A DNA stretch of 55,780 bases from an uncultured Chitinophagaceae bacterium (lineage in GTDB: Bacteria; Bacteroidota; Bacteroidia; Chitinophagales; Chitinophagaceae). The position numbers and the translations under genes were made by a program. This document shows positions 25,561-34,567 of this stretch, in pieces. The notes beneath the pieces are model-generated. The model made no database searches, was not told the DNA's origin, and worked only from the letters and a program-made list of their open reading frames with translations. Every line of letters starts with the position of its first letter. The stretch's first letter is position 1. Where the stretch lies: NCBI GenBank assembly GCA_903895845.1, contig CAITVK010000067.1, positions 1-55,780 of the forward strand, written 5' to 3'.

Positions 25561-26421
25561 ATGTTAGGTTATACACAAAAAACAGTTAATTCGCCTATAG
25601 ATTTAACAAGTATACCGGATACTCCCTTAATATTACCTTTTAAAGAACATATTTTGAATAAAACACACACTTACATCATTTGCTTGCTTCTACTCGGGAT
25701 GGTTTATCTACCTGCAAAAGCGCAATTTGTTACGGTGAGTGGTTCGGTTTACGACATTACAGGGCACAACCCAATAGAGGCAGTGCTAGTGCGGAGTACA
25801 TCTGGACGAGGAACAATAACAGACTCGTTGGGTAGGTACAGTTTCACGGTTAGAAATAAAGACTCTATCTGGTTTTCGATGATGGGAAAGAATACAACCA
25901 AGTACGCGATTGATACAATTGCCGACCTGAACAATTTTGATATAAGTATTCACCTAAAGGTCTATGATTTACCGGCAGTGACTGTAAGAAATAGAGATTA
26001 CAGGCTAGATTCGATTCAAAATAGAAGGGATTATCAAAAATACTTCGACTTTCAAAAGCCGGGTCTGAAATTAAGTGAAAACCAAGGATATAACCCCGGA
26101 GGTGTAACAGTTGGATTAGATTTGGATGAGCTGATAAATGTATTTAGATTCAGGAGGAATAGAAACCTAATGTTTTTACATAACAGATTGATAGAACAGG
26201 AACAGGATAAGTACATTAATTATAGGTTTTCGAAATTGTTGGTACATAAGATAACAAAGCTTAATAGCCCCGAAATAGACACATTTATGAGGAAATATCG
26301 TCCTGACTATTTTTTGCTACAGAACTTTAATGACCTTGAACTAGGTTATTATATTGAACGACATTTTGAGGAATATAAAAAAATAAGGATCAAAGAAAGT
26401 CTGCGTAAACGGGATGAGTAG
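25561..26421 (+). CDS. Secreted protein with carboxypeptidase-like regulatory domain
   Basis: The frame gives 286 residues from ATG 25561. A TTG at 25654 would give a cleaner signal peptide (NKTHTYIICLLLLGMVYLPA, ending KAQ), so the true start may be there (255 residues). After the signal comes a CarboxypepD_reg-like Ig domain (VSGSVYDITGHNPIEAVLVR, GTITDSLGRYSFTV), the fold found at the front of many SusC-type receptors. The rest is charged and helical (SIQNRRDYQKYFDFQKPG, FRRNRNLMFLHNRLIEQEQD) and lacks a plug or barrel. It lies 78 bases upstream of the large plug-domain protein and may share its transcript. Its function is unknown; a periplasmic or outer-membrane location is inferred. Confidence 0.75.
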   Translation: MLGYTQKTVNSPIDLTSIPDTPLILPFKEHILNKTHTYIICLLLLGMVYLPAKAQFVTVSGSVYDITGHNPIEAVLVRSTSGRGTITDSLGRYSFTVRNKDSIWFSMMGKNTTKYAIDTIADLNNFDISIHLKVYDLPAVTVRNRDYRLDSIQNRRDYQKYFDFQKPGLKLSENQGYNPGGVTVGLDLDELINVFRFRRNRNLMFLHNRLIEQEQDKYINYRFSKLLVHKITKLNSPEIDTFMRKYRPDYFLLQNFNDLELGYYIERHFEEYKKIRIKESLRKRDE

Positions 26422-26499
26422 GTCGAAAATATATAAAGACCCCCTTTAATCTTTTGGTCAGTTTATAAATCAGTACATAAAAAACGATAAAATACAGAT

Positions 26500-28962
26500 A
26501 TGAAAAGAAAATTTACCCTATTGGCCGCATTACTAGTAGTCGTGTCCTATCAATTGCATGCTCAGAAAATAGATTCCATGATGGAGAAATATGCTGATGA
26601 GTATCCACAGGAAAAAATACATATTCATTTTGATAAGGGCATTTATAGCAAAGGTGAAACCATGTGGTATAAGGGATACGTCCTTACGGGAACTGACTTG
26701 TCAGACTATAGTAAAAACTTTTATGTAGATTGGTTTGATGACAAGGGCAATCTGTTGCGGCATTCTACTTCGCCTATGTTTGAGGCTAGTGCAAGAGGTC
26801 AGTTTGCAATTCCGGCTGACTATAAAGGAAAGTTCTTGCATGTGAAAGCATACACTCAATGGATGTTGAACTTCGACTCTGCTTTTTTATACAATAAAGA
26901 TATTAAGGTAGATCAGATACCCGGAAGTACCGTTGCAAAAAGTGAAACAAATAAAAAGCCTTCTAAGGCAAATCAAGAAGCGGCGGCACCGCTTCCACCC
27001 AAAACCCATACTGCCACCATTCAGTTCTTTCCAGAGGGAGGTGTATTATTGAACGGTGTGGTAAATAGGATTGCGTTTTTGATAAACAATGAATTTGGCT
27101 TACCTGTAAGTGCTGTTGGTGCTTTGAGAAATAGTAAAGGAGAGTTTATAGATTCATTTATAACCGAACACGATGGCATGGGTAGCTTCACGGTACAACC
27201 CGATAGTACACAACCCATTACCGCAACATGGCTGGATGATTATGGCGTAACACATACTAGCCTATTGCCATTGGGTACACAAACAGGCGCTTCCTTGCAA
27301 GTGGAACCCACAAAAAGCAAGTCAATCTTTTTTGTCAATAAAAGCAAGGATGCGGGTGAAAATACCAATACCATGTATATAATTGCACACATGCACCAAC
27401 ATGAGGTTTATAAATCGAAGATTAATTTGAGTAGTCGCTTGTCTGCAATCGGAGAGATTCCTACAACAGATTTACCTACAGGCGTATTGCAAATTACTTT
27501 GTTTGATGCCAACTATACCCCAATAGCAGAACGGGTTGTATTTGTGAATAACTATAAGTTCTTGTTCACGCCGGAAGTTCGCATTACCAAACAAGGTTTA
27601 GACAAAAGAGCCAAGAACACTATAGAAATTGAAGTAGACGATTCTGTGCTTTCAAATATGTCGGTTGCTGTTACTGATGCCAACCTGCTTACGGATGTAA
27701 GTAGCAATATCGTCTCTGACCTTTTATTGAGCGACGATATTAAAGGAAAAGTACATAATGCCTCATATTACTTTGCCAGTAAAGAAGATTCCGTTTATAG
27801 ACATCTTGATTTAGTGATGCTTACACATGGATGGCGCAGGTTTAACTGGAAAGATGTAGTTGATGGCAGATTGCCCTACATTATCAATCCAAAAGAAACA
27901 GATTATATGCAGTTGAAGGGAACCATTTTTGGCAACCTGAACAGAAGTTCCATGCAAAACCAAACGATATTTTGTATGCTACAAGCAAAGGATAGCAGTA
28001 AGCAAACCCTGATGCTACCTGTAGATAAAACAGGTAACTTCTCGCAGAAAGGGGTAATGTTTTATGACACTGTACATGTCTTCTATCAATTAATAGGAAG
28101 CAAAAGTGTTACTGATCGAGTGGAGATACGTTTTCAAAATGGACTTATGCAAGCTCCTTCAAAGAAATATAGTACTGTTACTGCTTCGCCTTTTTTGTTT
28201 AATTACGATATAAAAGATACCACATTGCTAGAGCGGAGCAGGATGTTTTATAATGAGAAAATTAGATTAGAAAAACACTTAGCGGAACATCAACTTGCGG
28301 AAGTAACCGTTAATACAAGAGTTAAAAAAGCAGTAGATGTATTAGATGAAAAATATACAAGTGGCTTGTTTTCTGGAGGTGATAGCAGACAGTTTGATGT
28401 GACTTCTGATCCATTTGCGGCAGCTGCAACCAGCGTGTTTCAGTATTTGCAAGGTAGGGTTGCAGGACTTCAGATTGTTGAAAATGGTGCAGATGTATCT
28501 CTTAGCTGGCGTGGAAGTACTCCTGAACTATACCTAGATGAAGTGCCAACCACAGTAGACCAGTTACAGATAGTTTCTATGAATGATGTAGCTTATGTAA
28601 AAGTATTTCCACCACCCTTTTTTGGTCCTTCAAGTGGAGGTGCAGGTGGCGCCATTAGTGTTTATACCAGAAAAGGGGAAGATGTAAAACTAAATCCCGG
28701 CACTGGTTTAAACTATCAGTTGTTGGCAGGTTATACTCCTTATAAAGAATTCTATAACCCTAATTACGAAAATTCAACACCTGACTACACAGAAGATGTA
28801 AGAACAACTGTATACTGGAATCCTTTTGTGCTTACAAGCCCTAAAACGAAAACTATTCAAATTCAGTTCTTTAACAATGACATCTCCAAGAAGCTGAGAT
28901 TGATATTGGAGGGTGTTAATTCTGATGGAAAACTTGCAAGGGTAGAGAAGATTATAGAATAA
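26500..28962 (+). CDS. MG2-like / TonB plug-domain secreted protein
   Basis: The 820-residue protein has a signal peptide (ending YQLHAQ). Its N-terminal region resembles the macroglobulin MG2 domain (PQEKIHIHFDKGIYSKGETM, WYKGYV), common in Bacteroidota envelope proteins. Several beta domains follow. At about residues 650-730 comes a TonB plug-like segment (FQYLQGRVAGLQIVENG, LYLDEVPTTVDQLQIV, GGAGGAISVYTRKG). No beta-barrel follows, so it is not a complete receptor. It may be an outer-membrane-associated accessory to transport or secretion. It sits downstream of another carboxypeptidase-regulatory protein and converges on purH at a shared hairpin. Confidence 0.8.
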   Translation: MKRKFTLLAALLVVVSYQLHAQKIDSMMEKYADEYPQEKIHIHFDKGIYSKGETMWYKGYVLTGTDLSDYSKNFYVDWFDDKGNLLRHSTSPMFEASARGQFAIPADYKGKFLHVKAYTQWMLNFDSAFLYNKDIKVDQIPGSTVAKSETNKKPSKANQEAAAPLPPKTHTATIQFFPEGGVLLNGVVNRIAFLINNEFGLPVSAVGALRNSKGEFIDSFITEHDGMGSFTVQPDSTQPITATWLDDYGVTHTSLLPLGTQTGASLQVEPTKSKSIFFVNKSKDAGENTNTMYIIAHMHQHEVYKSKINLSSRLSAIGEIPTTDLPTGVLQITLFDANYTPIAERVVFVNNYKFLFTPEVRITKQGLDKRAKNTIEIEVDDSVLSNMSVAVTDANLLTDVSSNIVSDLLLSDDIKGKVHNASYYFASKEDSVYRHLDLVMLTHGWRRFNWKDVVDGRLPYIINPKETDYMQLKGTIFGNLNRSSMQNQTIFCMLQAKDSSKQTLMLPVDKTGNFSQKGVMFYDTVHVFYQLIGSKSVTDRVEIRFQNGLMQAPSKKYSTVTASPFLFNYDIKDTTLLERSRMFYNEKIRLEKHLAEHQLAEVTVNTRVKKAVDVLDEKYTSGLFSGGDSRQFDVTSDPFAAAATSVFQYLQGRVAGLQIVENGADVSLSWRGSTPELYLDEVPTTVDQLQIVSMNDVAYVKVFPPPFFGPSSGGAGGAISVYTRKGEDVKLNPGTGLNYQLLAGYTPYKEFYNPNYENSTPDYTEDVRTTVYWNPFVLTSPKTKTIQIQFFNNDISKKLRLILEGVNSDGKLARVEKIIE

Positions 28963-28989
28963 GCAATTTAGTAGAAAGGCATAAGTAAT

Positions 28990-29030
28990 AAGGCGTAAGA
29001 TGAGGAATAAAAATCCTTTCCTTACGCCTT
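28990..29030. terminator. Bidirectional hairpin between the plug protein gene and purH
   Basis: AAGGCGTAAG pairs with CTTACGCCTT, and an inner GAGGA/TCCTT pairing strengthens the stem. T-rich sequence follows on the plus strand. A second partial copy of the arm (GCCTTACGCCTC) lies at 29048-29059. Confidence 0.65.
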
Positions 29031-29070
29031 TTGCTTTATTCCTATTGCCTTACGCCTCTCGCCTAACTTC

Positions 29071-30591
29071 TTAGTGCTTAAAATGCCTCAGCTCGGTGAT
29101 AACCATTGCCAAGTTATTTTGAACGGTATATTCTATACTGTCTTTATCTCTGATAGATCCACCGGGTTGAATGAATGCTTCAATACCTTCTTCGTGCGCC
29201 ATTTGAACACAATCGTTGAATGGGAAAAAGGCATCACTTGCCAATACCGCACCCTTTAAATCTATCTTGAATTGTTTTGCTTTTTCTATTGCCTGACGCA
29301 AAGAATCTACCCTGCTGGTTTGTCCACAACCCTTACCTACTAGGCGTTTATCCTTTATCAAAGCAATGGCATTGCTCTTTAAATGTTTGCAGATGATGTT
29401 GGCAAAAGTTAGGTTTGCTTTCTCATCTTCGGTAGTTGGACGGCCGCCTACTTCCTTCCAAGTGGCGAAGTTTCCTTGGTCTGTGCCTTGATAAAGAGTT
29501 CCACCAAGCAATGATTTGAACTGACCATTATTAGCCCCAACTGCTTCTTCTTTCAATTCCAACAATATCCTGTTCTTCTTGCTTTTTAATACCACCAATG
29601 CGTCTTCATCAAAGGCTGGGGCTATCAATACTTCAAAAAATATCTCATTAATTGCTTCGGCAGTGTCTTTTCCAATTGTTCCGTTGCTTACTAATACGCC
29701 ACCAAAAGCACTTTCTGGGTCACCTGCCAATGCTGCGTCCCAACTTTCTTTTACGCTGCTTCTTTCTGCAATTCCACATACATTGGTATGCTTGATGATT
29801 CCAAAAACAGATGCCTCGCTTCCTTTAAATTCACCAATCAATTGTATGGCAGCATCCACATCCACCAAGTTGTTGTACGACAATTCCTTACCATTCAACT
29901 GCGTGAAGCTGTTAGATAAGTCACCATAAAAAGTAGCTTGCTGGTGTGGGTTTTCTCCATAACGAAGCACTTGTTTTTGCGAACTTGTCTGGAAGGTAGT
30001 ATTGGTTGGGTTGAAGTAATTGCTGATTGCAATATCGTAGTTCATCACTACTTCGAAAGCCTTTGCAGCAAATGCTTTGCGTTGCTCGATGGTTAATGCG
30101 CCAGCTTGTTCTCTCAACAAGGTTTCCAAAACGCCATAGTCTGCTTTGGCAGCAATAACGGTAACGTCTTTATAGTTTTTTGCGGCAGCACGTATCATTG
30201 ATGGGCCGCCTATATCTATCTTTTCTATGATTAATGCTTCTTCAGAAGTATTCTTCAAAGTCTCTTCAAAAGGGTATAAATCAACAATTACCAAGTCTAT
30301 TTCTGGTATGTTGTATTGCTTCATTTCCCCCAAATCCTGCTCTACATATCTTCTGCCCAAAATGCCGCCAAACACAGATGGATGCAAGGTCTTGACTCTT
30401 CCGCCAAGGATAGATGGATAGGTGGTAAGGCTTTCTACGGGTACACAGGTGATGCCTTCGTTTTCTAAAAACTGTTGCGTTCCTCCGGTGGAGTAGATGG
30501 TAATGCCTTGCGTTTGCAATTCTTTACCTAACGATGCCAATCCATCTTTGTAGAAGACGGAAATGAGTGCCGACTGTACTTTTTTTTGCAT
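29071..30591 (-). CDS. purH: Bifunctional AICAR transformylase / IMP cyclohydrolase
   Basis: PurH performs the last two steps of IMP synthesis. The 506-residue protein has an N-terminal IMP cyclohydrolase (MGS-like) domain (ALISVFYKDGLASLGKEL, IYSTGGTQQFLENEGI, GGRVKTLHPSVFGGIL). The AICAR transformylase domain follows, with LRYGENPHQQATFYGDL, AFGGVLVSNG and a C-terminal SDAFFPFNDCVQMAHEEGI then IQPGGSIRDKDSI. Length and motifs are complete. A -7 box (TATATTTG on the minus strand, 30649-30656) lies 58 bases upstream of the start. No other purine genes are adjacent. Confidence 0.98.
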   Translation of the reverse strand: MQKKVQSALISVFYKDGLASLGKELQTQGITIYSTGGTQQFLENEGITCVPVESLTTYPSILGGRVKTLHPSVFGGILGRRYVEQDLGEMKQYNIPEIDLVIVDLYPFEETLKNTSEEALIIEKIDIGGPSMIRAAAKNYKDVTVIAAKADYGVLETLLREQAGALTIEQRKAFAAKAFEVVMNYDIAISNYFNPTNTTFQTSSQKQVLRYGENPHQQATFYGDLSNSFTQLNGKELSYNNLVDVDAAIQLIGEFKGSEASVFGIIKHTNVCGIAERSSVKESWDAALAGDPESAFGGVLVSNGTIGKDTAEAINEIFFEVLIAPAFDEDALVVLKSKKNRILLELKEEAVGANNGQFKSLLGGTLYQGTDQGNFATWKEVGGRPTTEDEKANLTFANIICKHLKSNAIALIKDKRLVGKGCGQTSRVDSLRQAIEKAKQFKIDLKGAVLASDAFFPFNDCVQMAHEEGIEAFIQPGGSIRDKDSIEYTVQNNLAMVITELRHFKH

Positions 30592-31051
30592 AAAAGAGCT
30601 TTTTTGGTTGATGTTATCTCATCAACGACCATTAAAAATTTTGAGCCGCAAATATAAGGAGTAGGCATAAGGAGACGGCGATTAGTTGTGAGAACTGACC
30701 TGTTTTGTGAGTATAGTAGATTTGGAAGCGGCTGTTGGTGTACACTGTTTAAACCACTTTTGATAGCAGCTACTATCGTTGGATGTACTAATATGAATTT
30801 GGTTGCGATTACTTGTGAATTACCCCCTGTAGCTGAACAGTTGACATTGATAGACTAGCAGCGAAGTATGAGGATACATCTTTTTGACTTGATGGGTGTG
30901 CATGAAAGCAACTAACAAAATAGATGTGTAGATGTGTTGTATGTAGGTTTTGAAGTAACGCTTATTAATTGATACTAACACTATTTAGTTTGGACAGATA
31001 GGTAAGTGGTAAGTGGTGAGTGTACAGAAAATAGCTTCTGTCTTCATCAAT
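30592..31051. other. Spacer between purH and the TonB receptor gene
   Basis: 460 bases with the purH -7 box at 30649-30656 and otherwise no recognisable gene, repeat or terminator. Confidence 0.5.
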
Positions 31052-33334
31052 TTAAAAGAATACTGTCAACTTAGCTTTTGCAAAGAAGGGTACGCCTGCC
31101 GTATAGCTTACTTCATCTACAGGGGTGGTTTCATATTTTAACCTTGAGACATACTCTACTTGAGATTCGTACCATACCTGATTGAAAAGATTTTCTATTG
31201 TAATACCTATCTCATATTTCTTTTGGGTATAGTTTGCGGTAAGGTCTGCCAAGAAGTAGCCTTTTGCTACCAAGCTATAGTCTTGATTGGCAGGTCTGTC
31301 GTGCAAGTATCGGTAACTGATGCCACCATTGATGCCATTCTTGAATTTTGCATATAATCCACCGGTACTTGTGAAGGTGGGGGCAGTAGGCAAATAGTCT
31401 TGCCCTTTGGGATCATCCAGACTGCGTGGTCGAGCTAGGTTGAGGTTTAAGTCGCTATACAGCCAATTATTTATTTGGTAGCGTGCTGATAAATCAATGC
31501 CGTCCCTTACTGTTCTTCCGCCGGGTTGCACGCTTTCGTCGCCATAGTCTGAACCATAGGTAAACTCCTGTTGAAGGTAGATATACCATAAAGCAACATT
31601 TAATAAAAGCTTTGGTGCGGGCTTGAGGTTAACCCCTAAATCGACACCATAAGCGGCAGGCAGCACCTGGTAACCTTCATTGGCAATGACAACGCGAGCA
31701 TCGTTGGAGTGGAAGCCTTTGCCTGTTTTTAAATACAACTGCACTTGATTATTTGCTGTGTATTGTATATTTATCTTGGGACTAATGATGGCTTTGCCTT
31801 GACTTGTTTTTACGCCATTATACAGTTGTGCGGCGCTATCGGAAGCGGGTGCGGTGCTTTGGTAATAGAAATTGAGATAGTCTAGCCTTACACCTAGGTT
31901 AAACAACCACTTGCCTTTTTCTATTGTCTCATCTAAATAGCCGTTGATATTTGTTTCTTTGATATTGCCCAATTGCAGATAGTTTAATACCTGATGATTG
32001 AGTGAATGTGCGAGCCAACTAGGGTTTGTTTGGTCGTAGCGAGCACCAAAACCAGCAGTGGTGGTGAGTGTAGCATTGCCAATGATGTTTTGATGGGTTA
32101 ACTTTCCATTGTATCCATACAAATTTCTTGATTCGTGCTGATTGAATTCATCTCCATTGATAGGATCGACCAAATAGAATGTGAAGTTGGTGAGCAGGTT
32201 GAAATAGTAATTGGAGTAATAAACCTGATTATCTAATGTAATATTCTTGCCAAGCGAGGAGGTGAGGCGGATGTTGGCATTTGTTCTGTTGGTAAAGCCA
32301 CCTTGCCCACTATCTATTACGCCGAAGCGATCGGGTATATATCCTTCTGCAATGGCACGATTGGGGATTTCACCCGAGGCACGCCAACTGGAAGAGAACC
32401 TTGTGAGTATCACAGACAGTTTATTGTTATTGCCCAATTGCGTATTGAATTTACCCATGATATTGAAGCGTTTGAAGTGCTGACCATAATCGAAAGGGCC
32501 ATCTGTATATAGATTTTCTGCAGCTATATATGCCGTCTGCCCCTTTGCCTTTGCTTTTTGGCTTAATAAGTTTAGCATGGCAACTGCACGAAGCGTGTTG
32601 AATTGTCCACCTTCTAACTTAACCATGCTTTTATCTAACGCATTGAGGGTGTTGTAACTAACATAACCTGCGGTACAGAAGTCGCCTTTGTTGGTGTAAT
32701 AGGGACCTTTGCCAAAGTCGTAACTACCCACTGTTTCGGGGATTACAAAGTGCAAGTCTGCCCATCCTTGGCCGTGTGCCTGGGAAACAAGATTGACAGG
32801 CATTCCGTCTACAGCAATATTTACATCGGTACCATGGTCGGCATCGAAGCCGCGAAGGAATATCTGTTCGGCCTTTCCACCACCTACCTGTTGTGCAATA
32901 AACAGCCCGGGTACAAGCCGAAGCATATCTTGTGCGGATCTGGCAGGTTTCATATTGAGGTCGAGACTAGTTAATGCACGGTTGGTTATGATGGCGTTTA
33001 CTTTGTTGGAAATTGTGACATCCTGCAAGTTGATTGCCCCTTTTGACAACTGGATATAGATTGGCTTGCCTGCCATTATTGTTGTTATTTTTTGTGAGGC
33101 ATAGCCAATATATGTAACAGTGATACTTGCATCCTGTGTATAATGCCCCTTGAAAGTGAACTTTCCTGTTGCATCTGTGATAACCAGTTTATTGGTGGGA
33201 GAAAGGGTTACGGATGCACCTTCTATGGGTTGGTTGGTGCTGGCATCTATCACAATTCCTTTAATAGTTTGCTGTGCAGTTGTTGTGAATGAATATGCAA
33301 TACATAGCAATAGTGTGAGTAGTTGTTTTACCAT
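31052..33334 (-). CDS. TonB-dependent outer-membrane receptor
   Basis: The 760-residue protein has a signal peptide, then a carboxypeptidase-like regulatory domain (KGIVIDASTNQPIEGASVTL, about 24-105). A plug domain follows (about 115-230, with RSAQDMLRLVPGLFIAQQVG, FLRGFDADHGTD, VDGMPVNLVSQAHGQGWADL) and then a 22-strand-type barrel ending in the aromatic KLTVFF. It should take up a metal complex, vitamin or similar substrate with TonB energy. The AHGQGWADLHF plug sequence is often seen in non-SusC, metal-type receptors, but the substrate is not readable here. No SusD partner is adjacent. Its upstream spacer contains two broken YHS-domain fragments. Confidence 0.93.
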   Translation of the reverse strand: MVKQLLTLLLCIAYSFTTTAQQTIKGIVIDASTNQPIEGASVTLSPTNKLVITDATGKFTFKGHYTQDASITVTYIGYASQKITTIMAGKPIYIQLSKGAINLQDVTISNKVNAIITNRALTSLDLNMKPARSAQDMLRLVPGLFIAQQVGGGKAEQIFLRGFDADHGTDVNIAVDGMPVNLVSQAHGQGWADLHFVIPETVGSYDFGKGPYYTNKGDFCTAGYVSYNTLNALDKSMVKLEGGQFNTLRAVAMLNLLSQKAKAKGQTAYIAAENLYTDGPFDYGQHFKRFNIMGKFNTQLGNNNKLSVILTRFSSSWRASGEIPNRAIAEGYIPDRFGVIDSGQGGFTNRTNANIRLTSSLGKNITLDNQVYYSNYYFNLLTNFTFYLVDPINGDEFNQHESRNLYGYNGKLTHQNIIGNATLTTTAGFGARYDQTNPSWLAHSLNHQVLNYLQLGNIKETNINGYLDETIEKGKWLFNLGVRLDYLNFYYQSTAPASDSAAQLYNGVKTSQGKAIISPKINIQYTANNQVQLYLKTGKGFHSNDARVVIANEGYQVLPAAYGVDLGVNLKPAPKLLLNVALWYIYLQQEFTYGSDYGDESVQPGGRTVRDGIDLSARYQINNWLYSDLNLNLARPRSLDDPKGQDYLPTAPTFTSTGGLYAKFKNGINGGISYRYLHDRPANQDYSLVAKGYFLADLTANYTQKKYEIGITIENLFNQVWYESQVEYVSRLKYETTPVDEVSYTAGVPFFAKAKLTVFF

Positions 33335-33368
33335 AATGAGACCAGTGAGACAGGTGCAATATATTGAT

Positions 33369-33455
33369 TACATATAATTAAAACTAACCTGCTTTACCAT
33401 GCACCCACTTGGATTTTTAGAAAAGACGATTGGTTTTACTTTTTAGAGGGTGGAA
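33369..33455 (-). pseudogene. Degraded YHS-domain gene remnant
   Basis: The minus strand reads NSTL, stop, KVKPIVFSKNPSGCMVK, which aligns with DSTLYKGKPIAF and FLKNPKGYVVK of the intact YHS lipoprotein at 40631-40912. Relative to that gene it has an in-frame stop and lacks the codons for the CSDGCKAE metal-binding segment. The frame runs on to a TAA at 33369. There is no start and no domain upstream. It is a dead fragment of the same gene family. Confidence 0.6.
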
Positions 33456-33844
33456 TTGATTAATATTTTCTGCAAGCCCTTTACAAATGCTTTTGTTGTG
33501 TGCATACCCGATAGTGGGTTGTGTACGCCACCTGTGAAGAAAAAGTGCAGCCATTGTGTGGTTGCACTGTGTAATTATTTGTCTAAGCGTATTCCAGTTT
33601 GAAATTGGTTTGACTAGTAGAAACAAGTGATGCTATAGCACACTTGCAAGAAAGAGGTTTGCTGAACTATTTCTTTAGCGAATGAACACGTGAAACACGT
33701 GCACTAACCCTGCAAAATGGTTGCATAAGCTGTAAGGAAGGTAACGATTATTTTGTAAGATGAGAACTTAACTGTTTGTGACTTTGTCATCTTTTTAAGT
33801 TTAATGGGGAATTGCAAGTGTTTGTTGAAAGTTTATGAAAAATA

Positions 33845-34012
33845 GATGGGGTTTATCGGGCATAAGGTGGGGATTATCACACCTTGGGTGACCTTTATCG
33901 CTCCATTTGTATGCTATGTTGTCAGTCGGGTGAGGTTTATCGCACCTCTTGTATGCTATGTCGTCAGTCGGGTGGGGTTTATCGGGCATTGGATGGGGTT
34001 TATCGCAAGTTG
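33845..34012. repeat. 21-bp tandem repeat array (8 units)
   Basis: Eight units of exactly 21 bases, for example GGTGGGGTTTATCGGGCATT plus G. Units 3+4 and 5+6 form a 42-bp higher-order repeat in which the second half is TGTATGCTATGYTGTCAGTC plus G. On the minus strand it reads as heptads of the type CDKPHPT and DNIAYKW. There are no spacers. Confidence 0.9.
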
Positions 34013-34080
34013 CCTGTGCATTATTTAATATAGTATATATATTGTAAATCACTGCCCAAAAAAGTTAATGCCAGTATTTG

Positions 34081-34240
34081 TTACTTAACGACATACCCAC
34101 TTGGGTTCTTTAAAAACTCGGCCTTGCAGCAATCGCTACAAAAGGCTATTGGTTTGCCTTTGTAGAGAGTGGAATCGCCGACGCCAAACTTTAGCTTCAT
34201 TCCACAAACAGGGTCTTTGGTATTGCTGAATTTGATGTGA
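34081..34240 (-). pseudogene. 5'-truncated copy of the YHS lipoprotein gene
   Basis: The C-terminal 53 codons are intact and nearly identical to the gene at 40631-40912: KFSNTKDPVCGMKLKF, then GDSTLYKGKPIAFCSD, CKAEFLKNPSGYVVK and a stop at 34081. Upstream the homology ends abruptly and a TAA stop lies in frame a few codons before KFSN. The lipoprotein signal and start codon are absent, so it should not be expressed as a protein. The DNA similarity suggests a fairly recent partial duplication. Confidence 0.8.
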
Positions 34241-34387
34241 TATTATATTATTCCTCTTGTTGGACAAATAGTACATTTTTGTATGCGTATTCTGGGGTAA
34301 GAATATAAAAAAAGGCCGATGTGGAAACATCAGCCAATGTATGCAATGTAAAGATTACATACGACAACTATTTGCATTTATAATTGG

Positions 34388-34555
34388 CTAATAAAGCCCC
34401 TTTATAAACTCATAATCTTTATCTGCCTTTGCTTGTGCTTTCAGTAAAGAGGCATCTTTGTTTAGTTTTAAGAAATTGGATGTAAAGTTGATTAATTGTT
34501 TTGCAATGAAAAAAATGATGGCGATGATAGCCGTTACATAGTAGGGTGTGTACAT
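34388..34555 (-). CDS. 55-aa membrane protein downstream of the cytochrome genes
   Basis: The small frame starts at ATG 34555 (MYTPYYVTAIIAIIFFIAKQ) and ends at TAG 34388. It has one N-terminal membrane helix and a charged, helical tail (NKDASLLKAQAKADKDYEF). It begins 12 bases after the stop of the cytochrome c protein at 34568-35914 and on the same strand, so it is probably the third gene of that transcript. It may be a small subunit or assembly peptide of the haem proteins. I recognise no family. Confidence 0.65.
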   Translation of the reverse strand: MYTPYYVTAIIAIIFFIAKQLINFTSNFLKLNKDASLLKAQAKADKDYEFIKGLY

Positions 34556-34567
34556 AGTTGCTGTGAA

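Larger units (their letters stand above)
33335..34080. other. Spacer with gene remnant and tandem array
   Basis: It holds a YHS remnant, a short hairpin at about 33549-33571 (GTGCAGCCA with TGGTTGCAC) and a 21-bp tandem array. No intact gene is present; the frames at 33417-33626 and 33801-34052 are not credible. Confidence 0.7.

Noticed and set aside
33417-33626. 69-aa minus-strand frame
   Set aside because: Its end overlaps the decayed YHS fragment in a different frame and the rest is spacer.
33801-34052. 83-aa minus-strand frame rich in DKPHP
   Set aside because: It is the 8-unit 21-bp tandem repeat read in one frame and lacks homology or a regulatory signal.
34136-34330. 64-aa minus-strand frame
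   Set aside because: It is the truncated YHS copy read out of frame; the true reading frame is that of the pseudogene.
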